Source: Pigmentiphaga sp. H8 (GTDB lineage Bacteria > Pseudomonadota > Gammaproteobacteria > Burkholderiales > Burkholderiaceae_B). Taken from it: DNA of 64,000 nucleotides. The notes beneath the pieces are model-generated. The model was not told where the DNA came from, ran no database searches, and was given only the letters and a program-made list of their open reading frames with translations. Position numbers and translations under genes: made by a program. The stretch is taken from positions 4,588,001 to 4,652,000 of the forward strand of contig NZ_CP033966.1 of assembly GCF_003854895.1 (NCBI RefSeq), given 5' to 3'. Below, piece by piece: positions 40,913 to 50,178 of the stretch; the stretch's first letter is position 1; each line of letters opens with the position of its first letter.

Positions 40913-40958
40913 CCAAAAGAAAAACGGCGGGCAGGATGTTTCCATCCTGCCCGCCGTC
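40913..40958 (-). terminator. strong intrinsic terminator of the tkt-purC operon
   Basis: ACGGCGGGCAGGATG (40924-40938) and CATCCTGCCCGCCGT (40943-40957) form a perfect 15-bp stem with a TTTC loop. On the minus strand it is followed by TTTTTCTTTT. It lies 25 bases after the purC stop. Confidence 0.93.
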
Positions 40959-40982
40959 ACCCTGCCTTGCGCAAGCCGGCGA

Positions 40983-41867
40983 TCAGACCCCGACCAGCCG
41001 GACCCGCGCCTCGCGGTATTTGTCCGACGTGCGCTCCAGCACGTTCTGCGGCAGCCTCGGCGCGGGAGCGGTCTTGTCCCAGGGCTGGGTTTCCAGCCAG
41101 TCGCGCACGAACTGTTTGTCGAACGACGGCGGGCTGCTGCCCGGCACGTAGGAATCGGCCGGCCAGAAGCGTGACGAATCGGGCGTCAGCACTTCGTCCA
41201 TCAAGTGCAGCACGCCGTTCTCGTCCAGGCCGTATTCGAACTTGGTATCGGCGATGATGATGCCGCGCTGGGCGGCATACTCGGACGCCAGCTGGTAGAT
41301 GCGCAGCGAGACTTCGCGGATCTGCTCGGCCAGTTGCGGGCCGACTTCCTTGACCACGTGCTCGAAGCTGACGTTCTCGTCGTGCGAACCCAGTTCGGCC
41401 TTGGCCGCCGGCGTGAAGATGGGCGCGGGCAGCTTCTGCGCCTGCACCAGCCCTTCCGGCAGCTTGATGCCGCACACGCCGCCGGTGTCCTGGTAGTCCT
41501 TCCAGCCCGAGCCGATCAGGTAGCCGCGCACCACCGCTTCCACCAGCACCGGCTTGAGCCGCTTGACCACCATCGCCCGGCCCGCAACCTGGTCGCGTTC
41601 GTCGGCGGCGACGACGCTCTCGGGTTCGACGCCGGTCAGGTGGTTGGGGATGATGTTGCCGAGCCGGCCCAGCCAGAAATTGGTGAGCGAGTTCAGCACC
41701 TCGCCCTTGCCCGGGATCGGATCGTCCAGGATGACGTCGAAGGCGGACAGGCGGTCGGTGGTGACGATCAGGAGCTTGTCGTCGCCGACAGCATACATGT
41801 CGCGCACTTTGCCGCGCGCCAGCAGCGGCAGGGAACGGATGGTGGACTGATAGAGCGGTGCGGACAT
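40983..41867 (-). CDS. purC: SAICAR synthase
   Basis: 294-residue phosphoribosylaminoimidazole-succinocarboxamide synthase, which joins aspartate to CAIR in purine synthesis. It has 'LLARGKVRDMYAVGDDKLLIVTTDRLSAFDVIL', 'VVRGYLIGSGWKDYQ', 'LGSHDENVSF', 'IIIADTKFEYGLDENG' and 'LMDEVLTPDSSRFWPAD'. The length is that of the longer, eukaryote-like class. ATG at 41867; last gene of the glycolytic operon, 28 bases after fba. Confidence 0.96.
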   Translation of the reverse strand: MSAPLYQSTIRSLPLLARGKVRDMYAVGDDKLLIVTTDRLSAFDVILDDPIPGKGEVLNSLTNFWLGRLGNIIPNHLTGVEPESVVAADERDQVAGRAMVVKRLKPVLVEAVVRGYLIGSGWKDYQDTGGVCGIKLPEGLVQAQKLPAPIFTPAAKAELGSHDENVSFEHVVKEVGPQLAEQIREVSLRIYQLASEYAAQRGIIIADTKFEYGLDENGVLHLMDEVLTPDSSRFWPADSYVPGSSPPSFDKQFVRDWLETQPWDKTAPAPRLPQNVLERTSDKYREARVRLVGV

Positions 41868-41895
41868 GATGCGGCCTGCTTCGACGGTTGAGGGC

Positions 41896-42960
41896 TTACT
41901 TGACGATTTGGGCCAATTTGCCCGAGGCGTAGTCGGCGGCGATCTGCGACAGCGCAACGGCCTTGATCTTGCTGGCGTTGCCGGCGGTGCCGAACTGGTT
42001 GTAGCGTTCGACGCAGATCTTCTTGGCGGCGGCGCGCGCGGGCTTGAGGTATTCGCGCGGGTCGAACTTCGAGGGGTTCTCGGCCAGGAAGCGGCGGATC
42101 GCGCCGGTCATCGCCAGGCGGATGTCGGTGTCGATGTTGATCTTGCGCACGCCGTGCTTGATGGCTTCCTGGATTTCCTCGACCGGCACGCCGTAGGTTT
42201 CCTTCATGTCGCCGCCGAATTCGCGGATCTCGGCCAGCAGGTCCTGCGGCACGCTGGAGCTGCCGTGCATCACCAGGTGGGTGGTCGGCAGGCGGCGGTG
42301 GATTTCCTTGATGCGCTCGATGGCCAGGATGTCGCCGCTGGGCTTGCGCGAGAACTTGTAGGCGCCGTGGCTGGTGCCGATGGCGATGGCCAGCGCGTCG
42401 ATCTGGGTGCGCTTGGCGAAGTCGGCGGCCTGCTCGGGATCGGTCAGCAGCTGTTCGCGGGTCATGGTGCCCTCGGCGCCGTGGCCGTCTTCCTTGTCGC
42501 CCTTCATGGTCTCGAGCGAGCCCAGGCAGCCCAGTTCGCCTTCGACCGAGATGCCCTGCACGTGGGCCATCTTCACGACCTGGGTGGTGACGTCGACGTT
42601 GTAGTCGTAGTCGGCGATGGTCTTGCCGTCGGCCATCAGCGAGCCGTCCATCATCACGCTGGAGAAGCCCATGGCGATGGCGCCCTTGCAGACGTCGGGC
42701 GACTGGCCGTGGTCCTGGTGCATGACGACGGGGATGTGGGGATAGGATTCGACCGCCGCGGCGATCAGGGCCTTCAGGAAGCCTTCGCCGGCATATTTGC
42801 GGGCGCCGGCCGAGGCCTGCATGATGACCGGGCTGTTGGTCTCGTCGGCGGCTTCCATGATGGCCTGGACCTGTTCCAGGTTGTTGACGTTGAACGCCGG
42901 GATGCCGTAGCCGTTTTCAGCCGCATGGTCGAGCAGTTGACGCATGGAAACGAGTGCCAT
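41896..42960 (-). CDS. fba: class II fructose-bisphosphate aldolase
   Basis: 354-residue zinc-dependent aldolase interconverting fructose-1,6-bisphosphate with DHAP and glyceraldehyde-3-phosphate. It has 'GYGIPAFNVNNLEQVQAIMEAA', zinc-site 'VMHQDHGQS', 'VMMDGSLM', 'VEGELGCLGSLE', 'AIGTSHGAYKF', 'LVMHGSSSVP' and 'GVRKINIDTDIRLAMTGAIR'. The length and motifs are those of the Calvin-cycle-like (CbbA) class II type. With the upstream transketolase it could serve gluconeogenesis from C4-dicarboxylates. Confidence 0.96.
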   Translation of the reverse strand: MALVSMRQLLDHAAENGYGIPAFNVNNLEQVQAIMEAADETNSPVIMQASAGARKYAGEGFLKALIAAAVESYPHIPVVMHQDHGQSPDVCKGAIAMGFSSVMMDGSLMADGKTIADYDYNVDVTTQVVKMAHVQGISVEGELGCLGSLETMKGDKEDGHGAEGTMTREQLLTDPEQAADFAKRTQIDALAIAIGTSHGAYKFSRKPSGDILAIERIKEIHRRLPTTHLVMHGSSSVPQDLLAEIREFGGDMKETYGVPVEEIQEAIKHGVRKINIDTDIRLAMTGAIRRFLAENPSKFDPREYLKPARAAAKKICVERYNQFGTAGNASKIKAVALSQIAADYASGKLAQIVK

Positions 42961-42993
42961 TGTGAACTCCTGGATAAGAAATGGTTGGGGGGT

Positions 42994-44442
42994 TCAGCCT
43001 TGCTGGCCTACCCTCACGATTTTTAGAGTATTGGTTCCGCCCGGCGAGCCCATCGGCTCGCCCACGGTGAAGACGATCAGGTCGCCCGGCCCCGCCACGC
43101 CCTTCTCCACCAGCAGCTTCTCGGCCGCCAGCAGCGACGCGTCGCGATCGCCGGAATCTTCCAGTTGCAGCGTCCGCACGTTGCGGTACAGCGCTACCTT
43201 ACGCTGCGTCGCCACGCGCGGGGTCAGGGCGTAAATGGGTGTTGCACTATCGTGCCGGCTCATCCACAGCGTGGTCGCGCCGGAATGCGTCAGCGCGCAG
43301 ATGGCCTTGCAGCGCATGTGGTGCGCCGTGAACAGCGCCGCATAGGCGATGGACTGGTCCACCCGGTGGAAGGTCTGGTCCAGGAAATCCTTGTCCAGCT
43401 CGAAATGCTGCGACTTCTCGGCTTCCAGGCAGATCGAGGCCATGGCCTCGACGGTTTCCACCGGATAGCGCCCGACCGCGGTTTCGGCCGACAGCATCAC
43501 CGCATCCGAGCCGTCCAGCACGGCGTTGGCCACGTCCGAGACCTCGGCGCGCGTGGGCATGGCGTTGACGATCATGGATTCCATCATCTGCGTGGCCGTG
43601 ATGACGGTGCGATTGCGCGAACGCGCCAGCCGGATCATGCGTTTCTGCAGCGCGGGCACGGCGGCCGCGCCGACCTCCACCGCCAGGTCGCCGCGCGCCA
43701 CCATGATGCCGTCCGAGGCATCGATGATTTCTTCCAGCACGGCGATGGCCTCGGCCCGCTCGATCTTGGCGATGAGCTGGGGCCGGACACCGGTGGGCGC
43801 GCCGGCGATGGCCACCAGCTGGCGCGCCATTTCCATGTCGGTGCGGTTCTTGGGGAAGCTGATGGCGATGTAGTCCACGCCCATCTGCACCGCGGACCGG
43901 AGGTCTTCCATGTCCTTGCCGGTCAGCGCGGGCGCGGTCAGGCCGCCGCCCTGGCGGTTGATGCCCTTGTTGTTCGACAGCTCGCCCCCGACCAGCACCT
44001 CGGTATGGATCTCGGTGCCGGCGACGCGGATTACCAGCAGGCGGATCAGGCCGTCGTTCAGGAGCAGGATGTCGCCGGCCCGCACGTCGCGCGGCAGGTC
44101 GGGATAATCCAGGCCCACCTTGCCCTGGTCGCCCAGTTCGCAGGCGGCATCGAGGATGAAGGGCTGGCCCGGTTCAAGCAGGACCTTGCCGTCGGCGAAC
44201 TTGCCGACGCGTATCTTGGGCCCCTGCAGGTCGGCCATGATCGCGACTTCGCGGTCACAGGCCGACGCGGCCTCGCGGACCAGGGCGGCGCGCGCCGCAT
44301 GGTCTTCCGCCGTGCCGTGCGAGAAATTGAGCCGTACTACATCGACTCCGGCGCGGATCATCCGCGCCAGCGTGTCGGCCGAGCTGGAAGCCGGCCCGAG
44401 TGTAGCCACGATCTTCGTGGCACGAGCGGAAGGTGCGTCCAC
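42994..44442 (-). CDS. pyk: pyruvate kinase
   Basis: 482-residue enzyme converting phosphoenolpyruvate and ADP to pyruvate and ATP. It begins 'ARATKIVATLGPASSSADTLARMIRAGVDVVRLNFSHG' and has 'IMADLQGPKIRVG', 'GVDYIAISFPKNRTDM', 'IIDASDGIMVARGDLAVEVG', 'ITATQMMESMIVNAMPTRAEVSDVANAVLDGSDAVMLSAETAVGRYPVE'. I used the GTG at 44442, four bases after the pgk stop, with AAGGCG upstream; no better ATG is available. Confidence 0.95.
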   Translation of the reverse strand: MDAPSARATKIVATLGPASSSADTLARMIRAGVDVVRLNFSHGTAEDHAARAALVREAASACDREVAIMADLQGPKIRVGKFADGKVLLEPGQPFILDAACELGDQGKVGLDYPDLPRDVRAGDILLLNDGLIRLLVIRVAGTEIHTEVLVGGELSNNKGINRQGGGLTAPALTGKDMEDLRSAVQMGVDYIAISFPKNRTDMEMARQLVAIAGAPTGVRPQLIAKIERAEAIAVLEEIIDASDGIMVARGDLAVEVGAAAVPALQKRMIRLARSRNRTVITATQMMESMIVNAMPTRAEVSDVANAVLDGSDAVMLSAETAVGRYPVETVEAMASICLEAEKSQHFELDKDFLDQTFHRVDQSIAYAALFTAHHMRCKAICALTHSGATTLWMSRHDSATPIYALTPRVATQRKVALYRNVRTLQLEDSGDRDASLLAAEKLLVEKGVAGPGDLIVFTVGEPMGSPGGTNTLKIVRVGQQG

Positions 44443-44446
44443 AGGG

Positions 44447-45649
44447 TCAGGCGCCTTGAGCGGCGCGCTCCTCCAAGATGGCGACCGCGGGCAGGGCCTT
44501 GCCTTCCAGGAACTCGAGGAAGGCACCGCCACCGGTCGAGATGTAGCCAACCTGGTCCGCGATGCCGTATTTGGCGATCGCGGCCAGCGTGTCGCCGCCG
44601 CCGGCGATCGAGAACGCAGGCGAGGCCGCAATGGCGCGGGCCAGCGTTTCGGTGCCATGCGAGAAGGCGTCGAACTCGAACACGCCCACCGGGCCGTTCC
44701 AGACGATGGTGCCGGCCGCCTTGAGCAATTGCGCCAGGCGTTCGGACGTGACGGGGCCGATGTCCAGGATCAGGTCGTCGGCCGCAACGGCATCGGCGGA
44801 CTTGGTCTCGGCCGGCGCGTCGGCGGCGAAGGTCTTGGCGCACACCACGTCGGTCGGGATGGGCACGGCCGCACCGCGCTTTTCCATGACCTCGATGATG
44901 GCCCTGGCCTCGTTCAGCAGGTCGGGCTCGGCCAGCGACTTGCCGATGGGCAGGCCCTTGGCCAGCATGAAGGTGTTGGCGATGCCGCCGCCCACGATGA
45001 GCTGGTCGACCTTGTCGGCCAGGCTCTTGAGAATGGTCAGCTTGGTCGAGACCTTGGAACCGGCCACGATGGCCACCAGCGGCCGCTTGGGCGCGCTGAG
45101 CGCGCGGCCCAGGGCGTCCAGTTCCGCCGCCAGCAGCGGGCCGGCGCAGGCCACCGGAGCGTAGCGGGCGATGCCGTGCGTGGTGGCTTCCGCGCGGTGC
45201 GCGGTGCCGAAGGCATCGTTGACGTAGACGTCGCACAGCGCGGCCATCTTGCGCGCCAGCGCGTCGTCGTCCTTTTTCTCGCCCTTGTTGACGCGGCAGT
45301 TCTCGAGCAGCACGACTTCACCGGGCGCGACGGACACGCCGTCGACCCAGTCCGCCACGAGCCGCACGGGCTTGTCCAGCAGCTCGGACAGGCGCTTGGC
45401 CACCACCGCCAGCGAATCGGCGGGCGTCAGGGTGCCTTCCGTGGGACGGCCCAGGTGCGACGTCACCATGACGGCGGCGCCGCCGTCCAGCGCCAGGCGG
45501 ATGCCCGGCACCGAGGCACGGATGCGCGTGTCCTCGGTGATGTTGCCCTGGTCGTCCTGCGGCACGTTCAGATCGGCGCGGATGAACACCCGCTTGCCGT
45601 CCAGTTTTCCCTTGGCCGCCAGATCGGCCAGCGTGATGACCTTGCTCAT
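44447..45649 (-). CDS. pgk: phosphoglycerate kinase
   Basis: 400-residue enzyme transferring phosphate from 1,3-bisphosphoglycerate to ADP. It has 'GKRVFIRADLNVPQDDQGN', 'VMVTSHLGRPTEG', 'LLENCRVNKGEKKDD', 'VNDAFGTAHRAEATTHGIAR', 'VAIVAGSKVSTKLTILKSL', 'WNGPVGVFEFDAFSHGTE' and 'SIAGGGDTLAAIAKYG'. The ATG lies two bases after the gap stop codon, so the two are translationally linked. Confidence 0.97.
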   Translation of the reverse strand: MSKVITLADLAAKGKLDGKRVFIRADLNVPQDDQGNITEDTRIRASVPGIRLALDGGAAVMVTSHLGRPTEGTLTPADSLAVVAKRLSELLDKPVRLVADWVDGVSVAPGEVVLLENCRVNKGEKKDDDALARKMAALCDVYVNDAFGTAHRAEATTHGIARYAPVACAGPLLAAELDALGRALSAPKRPLVAIVAGSKVSTKLTILKSLADKVDQLIVGGGIANTFMLAKGLPIGKSLAEPDLLNEARAIIEVMEKRGAAVPIPTDVVCAKTFAADAPAETKSADAVAADDLILDIGPVTSERLAQLLKAAGTIVWNGPVGVFEFDAFSHGTETLARAIAASPAFSIAGGGDTLAAIAKYGIADQVGYISTGGGAFLEFLEGKALPAVAILEERAAQGA

Positions 45650-45651
45650 GC

Positions 45652-46662
45652 TTACTTGGCCGACATCAGCGCCACGGTGGTGTCCAGCATGCGGTTGCTG
45701 AAGCCCCACTCGTTGTCGTACCACGACGAGACCTTGACCAGGTTGCCCGTGACCTTGGTCAGCGTGGCATCGAAGGTGCTGGAGGCGGGATCGTGGTTGA
45801 AGTCGGACGACACCAGCGGCTCGGTGTTGTAGTTCAGGATGCCCTTGAGCGAACCTTCCGACGCTTCCTTCAGGATGGCGTTGACTTCCTCGACGGTAGT
45901 GTCGCGCTTGGCCACGAAGGTCAGGTCGACCACCGACACGTTGATGGTCGGGACGCGGATGGCGTAGCCGTCCAGCTTGCCGTTCAGCTCGGGCATCACC
46001 AGGCCGACCGCGGCGGCGGCGCCGGTCTTGGTCGGGATCATGTTCTGGGTGGCCGAGCGGGCGCGGCGCAGGTCCTCGTGGTAGACGTCGGTCAGCACCT
46101 GGTCGTTGGTATAGGCGTGCACGGTGGTCATCAGGCCCGAGACGATGCCCAGCTTGTCATGCAGCGGCTTGACCAGCGGAGCCAGGCAGTTGGTGGTGCA
46201 CGAGGCGTTCGAGATGACGGTGTGTTCCGCCTTCAGCACGTCCTGGTTCACGCCGTAGACGATGGTGGCGTCGACGTCCTTGCCGCCGGGGGCCGAGATC
46301 ACGACCTTCTTGGCGCCGCCCTTCAGGTGGGCGCCGGCCTTCTCCTTGCTGGTGAAGAAGCCGGTGCATTCGAGCACCACGTCCACGCCCAGCTCGCCCC
46401 AGGGCAGCTCGGCCGGGTTGCGGTTGGCCAGCACGCGGATCTTGTCGCCGTTGACGACCATGTAGTCGCCCTCGACCGCGACGGTGCCCGGGAACTTGCC
46501 ATGGGCCGTGTCGTAACGGGTCAGGTGAGCATTGGTCTTGGGGTCGCCCAGGTCGTTGATGGCGACGATTTCGATGTCGTGCTTCTTGCCACCTTCATAG
46601 TGGGCACGCAGGACGTTGCGGCCGATGCGGCCATAGCCATTGATCGCGACACGGATGGTCAT
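45652..46662 (-). CDS. gap: glyceraldehyde-3-phosphate dehydrogenase, type I
   Basis: 336-residue NAD(P)-dependent enzyme: Rossmann start 'IRVAINGYGRIGRNVLRAHYE', 'VAINDLGDPKTNAHLTRYDTAHG', catalytic Cys in 'ISNASCTTNCLAPLVKPLHDKLGI', 'TVHAYTNDQVLTDVYHEDLRRARSATQNMIPTKTGAAAAVGLV' and 'WYDNEWGFSNRM'. Second gene of the operon, 57 bases after tkt. Confidence 0.97.
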   Translation of the reverse strand: MTIRVAINGYGRIGRNVLRAHYEGGKKHDIEIVAINDLGDPKTNAHLTRYDTAHGKFPGTVAVEGDYMVVNGDKIRVLANRNPAELPWGELGVDVVLECTGFFTSKEKAGAHLKGGAKKVVISAPGGKDVDATIVYGVNQDVLKAEHTVISNASCTTNCLAPLVKPLHDKLGIVSGLMTTVHAYTNDQVLTDVYHEDLRRARSATQNMIPTKTGAAAAVGLVMPELNGKLDGYAIRVPTINVSVVDLTFVAKRDTTVEEVNAILKEASEGSLKGILNYNTEPLVSSDFNHDPASSTFDATLTKVTGNLVKVSSWYDNEWGFSNRMLDTTVALMSAK

Positions 46663-46719
46663 GGTGTTTCCTTTGCTTTGATGAGAAGAATCTGTGACGT
46701 TGGTGGACGACTGCCCCGC

Positions 46720-48768
46720 TCAGCCCACCAGCTTCCGGACGGCCTCGACGACCCGTTCGGCGGTGAATCCGAAATGCTTGAACAACACGCCGGCCGGCGC
46801 GGATTCGCCGTAGGTGTCGATCCCCACGACCTCGCCGTCCAGGCCTACATATTTGCGCCAGTAATCGGTGACCCCGGCCTCGACCGCCACCCGCGGCAGG
46901 CTGCGCGGCAGCACGTGCTGGCGCCAGGCGTCGTCCTGCTTGTCGAAGACCTGCGTGCACGGCATGGACACCACGCGCACGAAGATCTCGTCCTTGGCCA
47001 GCGCTTCTTGCGCGGCCAGCGCCAGCGCGACTTCCGAGCCGGTGGCGATGATCACGGCGCGCGGGTTGAGCGCGTCGCGCAGCACGTAGCCGCCGCGCGA
47101 GATGTTCGCGATGGTGGCCTGGTCGCGCTCGACGAAAGGCAGGTTCTGGCGGGACAGCAGCAGCGCCGACGGGCCGCCGGCATGCACATCCATGCCGATG
47201 CTGGCCGGACGCTCGACGGCCGCGCCCCAGGCCACCGCGGTCTCGGTGGTGTCGCAGGGACGCCAGACCGCCAGGTTGGGGATCAGGCGCAGGCTGGCCG
47301 CGTGCTCGACGGACTGGTGGGTGGGGCCGTCCTCGCCCAGGCCGATGGAGTCGTGCGTGAAGACGTGCACCACGCGCTGCTTCATCAACGCCGCCATGCG
47401 CAGGGCATTGCGGGAATAATCGGAGAAGGTCAGGAAGGTGCCGCCGAACGGCAGGTAGCCGCCATGCAGCGCGATGCCGTTCATGATGGCGGCCATGCCG
47501 AACTCGCGCACGCCGTAGTTGATGTGGCGGCCGAACTCGATGCCGTCCTTGCCGGCGCGCACCGGCGCCACGCCCTTCCAGTCGGTGTAGTTGGAACCGG
47601 TCAGGTCGGCCGACCCGCCCAGCAGCTCGGGCAGCATGCCGGCCAGCGCCGTGATGGCGAACTGCGAGGCCTTGCGGGTGGCAACGGTTTCCTGCTTCTG
47701 GTTGGTCTCGGCCAGGAACTGGGCGAATTTCTCGGCGAACTCGGCCGGCAGGTCGCCGCGCATGCGGCGCTCGAATTCGGCGGCCTGCTCGGGGAACTGG
47801 GCGGCGTATTGGGCGAACAGCTCGTTCCAGGCGCCTTCCGTCTGCGCGCCCTTGGCCTTGCCGTCCCAGAACGCATAGACCTCGGCCGGGATCTCGAAGG
47901 GCGCATAGGGCCAGCCGATGGCTTCGCGGGTGGCGGCGATTTCCTTGTCGCCCAGCGGCGAGCCGTGGACCTTGTCGGTACCGGCCATGGTGGGCGCGCC
48001 CTTGCCGATGACGGTACGGCATTCGATCAGCGTCGGGCCGCCGTGCTTGCCGGCCTGCGACTTGGCCTGGGCGATGGCGGCCTCGATGGCCTTGGCGTCA
48101 TGGCCGTCGACGTTGCGGATCACGTTCCAGCCGTAGGCCTCGAAACGCTTGGCGGTGTCGTCGGCGAACCAGTACTTGATCTCGCCGTCGATGGAAATGC
48201 CGTTCGAGTCGTACAGCACGACCAGCTTGGACAGCTTGAGCGTGCCGGCCAGCGAGGCGACTTCATGCGAGATGCCTTCCATCAGGCAGCCGTCGCCGAC
48301 GAAGGCATAGGTGAAGTGGTCGACGATGGGCAGGCCCGGACGGTTGAACTCGGCCGCCAGCAGCGCCTCGGCCAGCGCCATGCCCACGGCGTTGGACACG
48401 CCCTGCCCCAGCGGACCGGTGGTGGTCTCGACCCCCGGGGTGATGCCGACCTCGGGGTGGCCCGGGGTCTTGGAATGCATCTGGCGGAAATTGCGCAGTT
48501 CCTCGATGGGCAGGTCGTAGCCCGTGAGGTGCAGCAGCGAATAGATCAGCATCGAGCCGTGGCCGTTGGACAGCACGAAGCGGTCGCGGTCGGCCCAGGC
48601 GGGATTCGCCGGATTGTGGCGCAGGTGTCCATGCCAGAGCGCGAGGGCGATTTCCGCCATGCCCATGGGCGCCCCGGGGTGGCCCGAGTTGGCCTTCTGG
48701 ACGGCATCCATGGACAGTGCACGGATGGCATCCGCCATATTGAGTTGAGAGGCGGCTTGATTGCTCAT
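46720..48768 (-). CDS. tkt: transketolase
   Basis: 682-residue thiamine-diphosphate enzyme of the pentose phosphate pathway. It has 'DAVQKANSGHPGAPMGMAEIALALW', 'RFVLSNGHGSMLIYSLLHLTGY', 'TTGPLGQGVSNAVGMALAE', the TPP motif 'FVGDGCLMEGISHEVASLAG', 'LVVLYDSNGISIDGE', 'GVREFGMAAIMNGIALHGG' and 'HDSIGLGEDGPTHQSVEH'. First gene of tkt-gap-pgk-pyk-fba-purC. It is divergent from rsmE. Confidence 0.97.
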   Translation of the reverse strand: MSNQAASQLNMADAIRALSMDAVQKANSGHPGAPMGMAEIALALWHGHLRHNPANPAWADRDRFVLSNGHGSMLIYSLLHLTGYDLPIEELRNFRQMHSKTPGHPEVGITPGVETTTGPLGQGVSNAVGMALAEALLAAEFNRPGLPIVDHFTYAFVGDGCLMEGISHEVASLAGTLKLSKLVVLYDSNGISIDGEIKYWFADDTAKRFEAYGWNVIRNVDGHDAKAIEAAIAQAKSQAGKHGGPTLIECRTVIGKGAPTMAGTDKVHGSPLGDKEIAATREAIGWPYAPFEIPAEVYAFWDGKAKGAQTEGAWNELFAQYAAQFPEQAAEFERRMRGDLPAEFAEKFAQFLAETNQKQETVATRKASQFAITALAGMLPELLGGSADLTGSNYTDWKGVAPVRAGKDGIEFGRHINYGVREFGMAAIMNGIALHGGYLPFGGTFLTFSDYSRNALRMAALMKQRVVHVFTHDSIGLGEDGPTHQSVEHAASLRLIPNLAVWRPCDTTETAVAWGAAVERPASIGMDVHAGGPSALLLSRQNLPFVERDQATIANISRGGYVLRDALNPRAVIIATGSEVALALAAQEALAKDEIFVRVVSMPCTQVFDKQDDAWRQHVLPRSLPRVAVEAGVTDYWRKYVGLDGEVVGIDTYGESAPAGVLFKHFGFTAERVVEAVRKLVG

Positions 48769-48890
48769 GAAGACACTCGTTCCGGCGGGAAAACCCGCTG
48801 CTACAAAGCTTTCGAGTTTAACATTCGTACAAGTCCCCCGCCCTTTCGGGGGCCAGGATGCTTGTCAAAAGTTACATCGCTCTCCCATCC

Positions 48891-49634
48891 ATGCCCTTGC
48901 CCCGCTTCCACGTCGACCTTCCCCTGCAATCCGGCGCCCGGCTCGATCTGCCCGCGCCCATCGCCCATCATGCCCTGCGCGTGCTACGCCTGCGCGACGG
49001 CGAGGAAATCGTCCTGTTCAACGGCCGAGGCGGCCAGTACCCCGCGCAGCTGGAAGTGGACGGCCGGGCGGCTGCGGCCCAATTGGGCACCCACGATTCG
49101 CGGGAGGCCGAGCTGCCGGGCCGCATCGTGCTGGCCCAGGCCATCCCGTCGGGCGACAAGATGGACTGGGTGGTGGAAAAGGCGGTGGAAGTGGGCGCCC
49201 ACGCCATCCAGCCTCTGGCGGCCGCCCGCAGCATCCTCAAGCTGTCGGGCGAGCGCCTGGAGAAGCGGGTGCAGCACTGGCAGCGGGTAGCGATTGCCGC
49301 CTGCGAACAGTGCGGCCGCAACCGCGTCCCCATCGTGTCCGCGCCGCTGACGCCCGAGCAATGGCTGTCGCGCCCCGTGCCCGACGGCAGCCAGCGGGTG
49401 TTCTGCGACCCCGACGCCGAGATCCGGCTTACCCAGTGGCTGGGCGACCTGCCCGCCGCGCCGGCCGACCTGGAACTGCTGGTCGGCCCCGAAGGCGGCT
49501 GGTCGCCCGAGGAATACGCCCTGGCCACCCGCCACGGCGTACGCGCCGTCCGCTTCGGCGACCGCATCCTGCGCACCGAGACGGCCGGCACCGCGCTGAT
49601 CTCGGCCCTGTCCGCCAAGCTGGACTGGATCTGA
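48891..49634 (+). CDS. rsmE: 16S rRNA (uracil-1498-N3)-methyltransferase
   Basis: 247-residue SPOUT-class enzyme that methylates U1498 of 16S rRNA. It has 'RFHVDLPLQSGARLDLPAPIAHHALRVLRLRDGEEIVLFNGRG', 'DKMDWVVEKAVEVGAHAIQPL', 'HWQRVAIAACEQCGRNRVP' and the SAM-knot 'LLVGPEGGWSPEEYALA...VRFGDRILRTETAGTALISAL'. I chose the ATG at 48891 (MPLPRFHV), which fits the family start; 48858 is an alternative. Confidence 0.94.
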   Translation: MPLPRFHVDLPLQSGARLDLPAPIAHHALRVLRLRDGEEIVLFNGRGGQYPAQLEVDGRAAAAQLGTHDSREAELPGRIVLAQAIPSGDKMDWVVEKAVEVGAHAIQPLAAARSILKLSGERLEKRVQHWQRVAIAACEQCGRNRVPIVSAPLTPEQWLSRPVPDGSQRVFCDPDAEIRLTQWLGDLPAAPADLELLVGPEGGWSPEEYALATRHGVRAVRFGDRILRTETAGTALISALSAKLDWI

Positions 49635-49657
49635 CGGGGGCGAGCCCCCGTCAGATC
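49628..49657. terminator. perfect palindrome shared by rsmE and sodC 3' ends
   Basis: GATCTGACGGGGGC (49628-49641) and GCCCCCGTCAGATC (49644-49657) are perfect complements around GA. The palindrome contains both stop codons of the converging genes. It lacks T-runs but would form the same hairpin in either mRNA, so it may protect or end both transcripts. Confidence 0.65.
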
Positions 49658-50178
49658 ACACCGCAAGCCATCCTGGCGCCGCCGCCGCCCAGCGGCATGG
49701 GGTGGTCCGCATGGTTGTCGCCGCCCTGGTGCACCATCAGCGCGTGGCCCTGCACCTCGGACAGTTTCTTGAGCTTGGGCGCCAGCACCGGGTAGTTCGC
49801 CTTGCCGCCAGCGTCCACGTACAGGGCGGGCAGGTCGCCCAGGTGGCCGCCGTCGTCCCAGGGCTCGCCATGCTTGCCCGTCTTCTTGGGATCGTAGTGG
49901 CCGCCCGCCGCCAGCGCGGCCACCGGCTTGCCGTCCTGCTGGCCGGGATCGCAACTGGGATTCTGGTGGACGTGGAAGCCGTGCAGGCCCGGCGCGAGGC
50001 CGCTCAGCGCCGGCGTGAACACCAGGCCATAGGGCGTTTCCTTCACCGTGACCTTGCCGATGTCCTGCCCCTTGCCCTGGGCGTCCACGGTGGCCATCGG
50101 AATCGACAGGTCGGCCAGGGCCGGCGCGCAGAGCGTGGACGTTCCCAGGAACAGCATTGCCGCAATGTGGCGTTTCAT
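49651..50178 (-). CDS. sodC: periplasmic Cu/Zn superoxide dismutase
   Basis: 175-residue secreted enzyme that dismutates superoxide in the periplasm. The signal peptide (about residues 1-22) ends 'LCAPALA'. Copper and zinc ligands are visible in 'GLHGFHVHQNPSCDPG', 'GGHYDPKKTGKHGEPWDDGGHLGDLPALYVD' and 'GHALMVHQGGDNHADHP'; the Cys pair for the disulphide is in 'NPSC' and 'MACGVI'. This is a protection factor against host or environmental superoxide in relatives. Confidence 0.94.
   Translation of the reverse strand: MKRHIAAMLFLGTSTLCAPALADLSIPMATVDAQGKGQDIGKVTVKETPYGLVFTPALSGLAPGLHGFHVHQNPSCDPGQQDGKPVAALAAGGHYDPKKTGKHGEPWDDGGHLGDLPALYVDAGGKANYPVLAPKLKKLSEVQGHALMVHQGGDNHADHPMPLGGGGARMACGVI

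Noticed and set aside
45793..49290. A 1165-codon plus-strand frame opposite fba-tkt operon genes
   Set aside because: It is antisense to gap and tkt, shows no family motif and simply reflects codon bias of the real genes.
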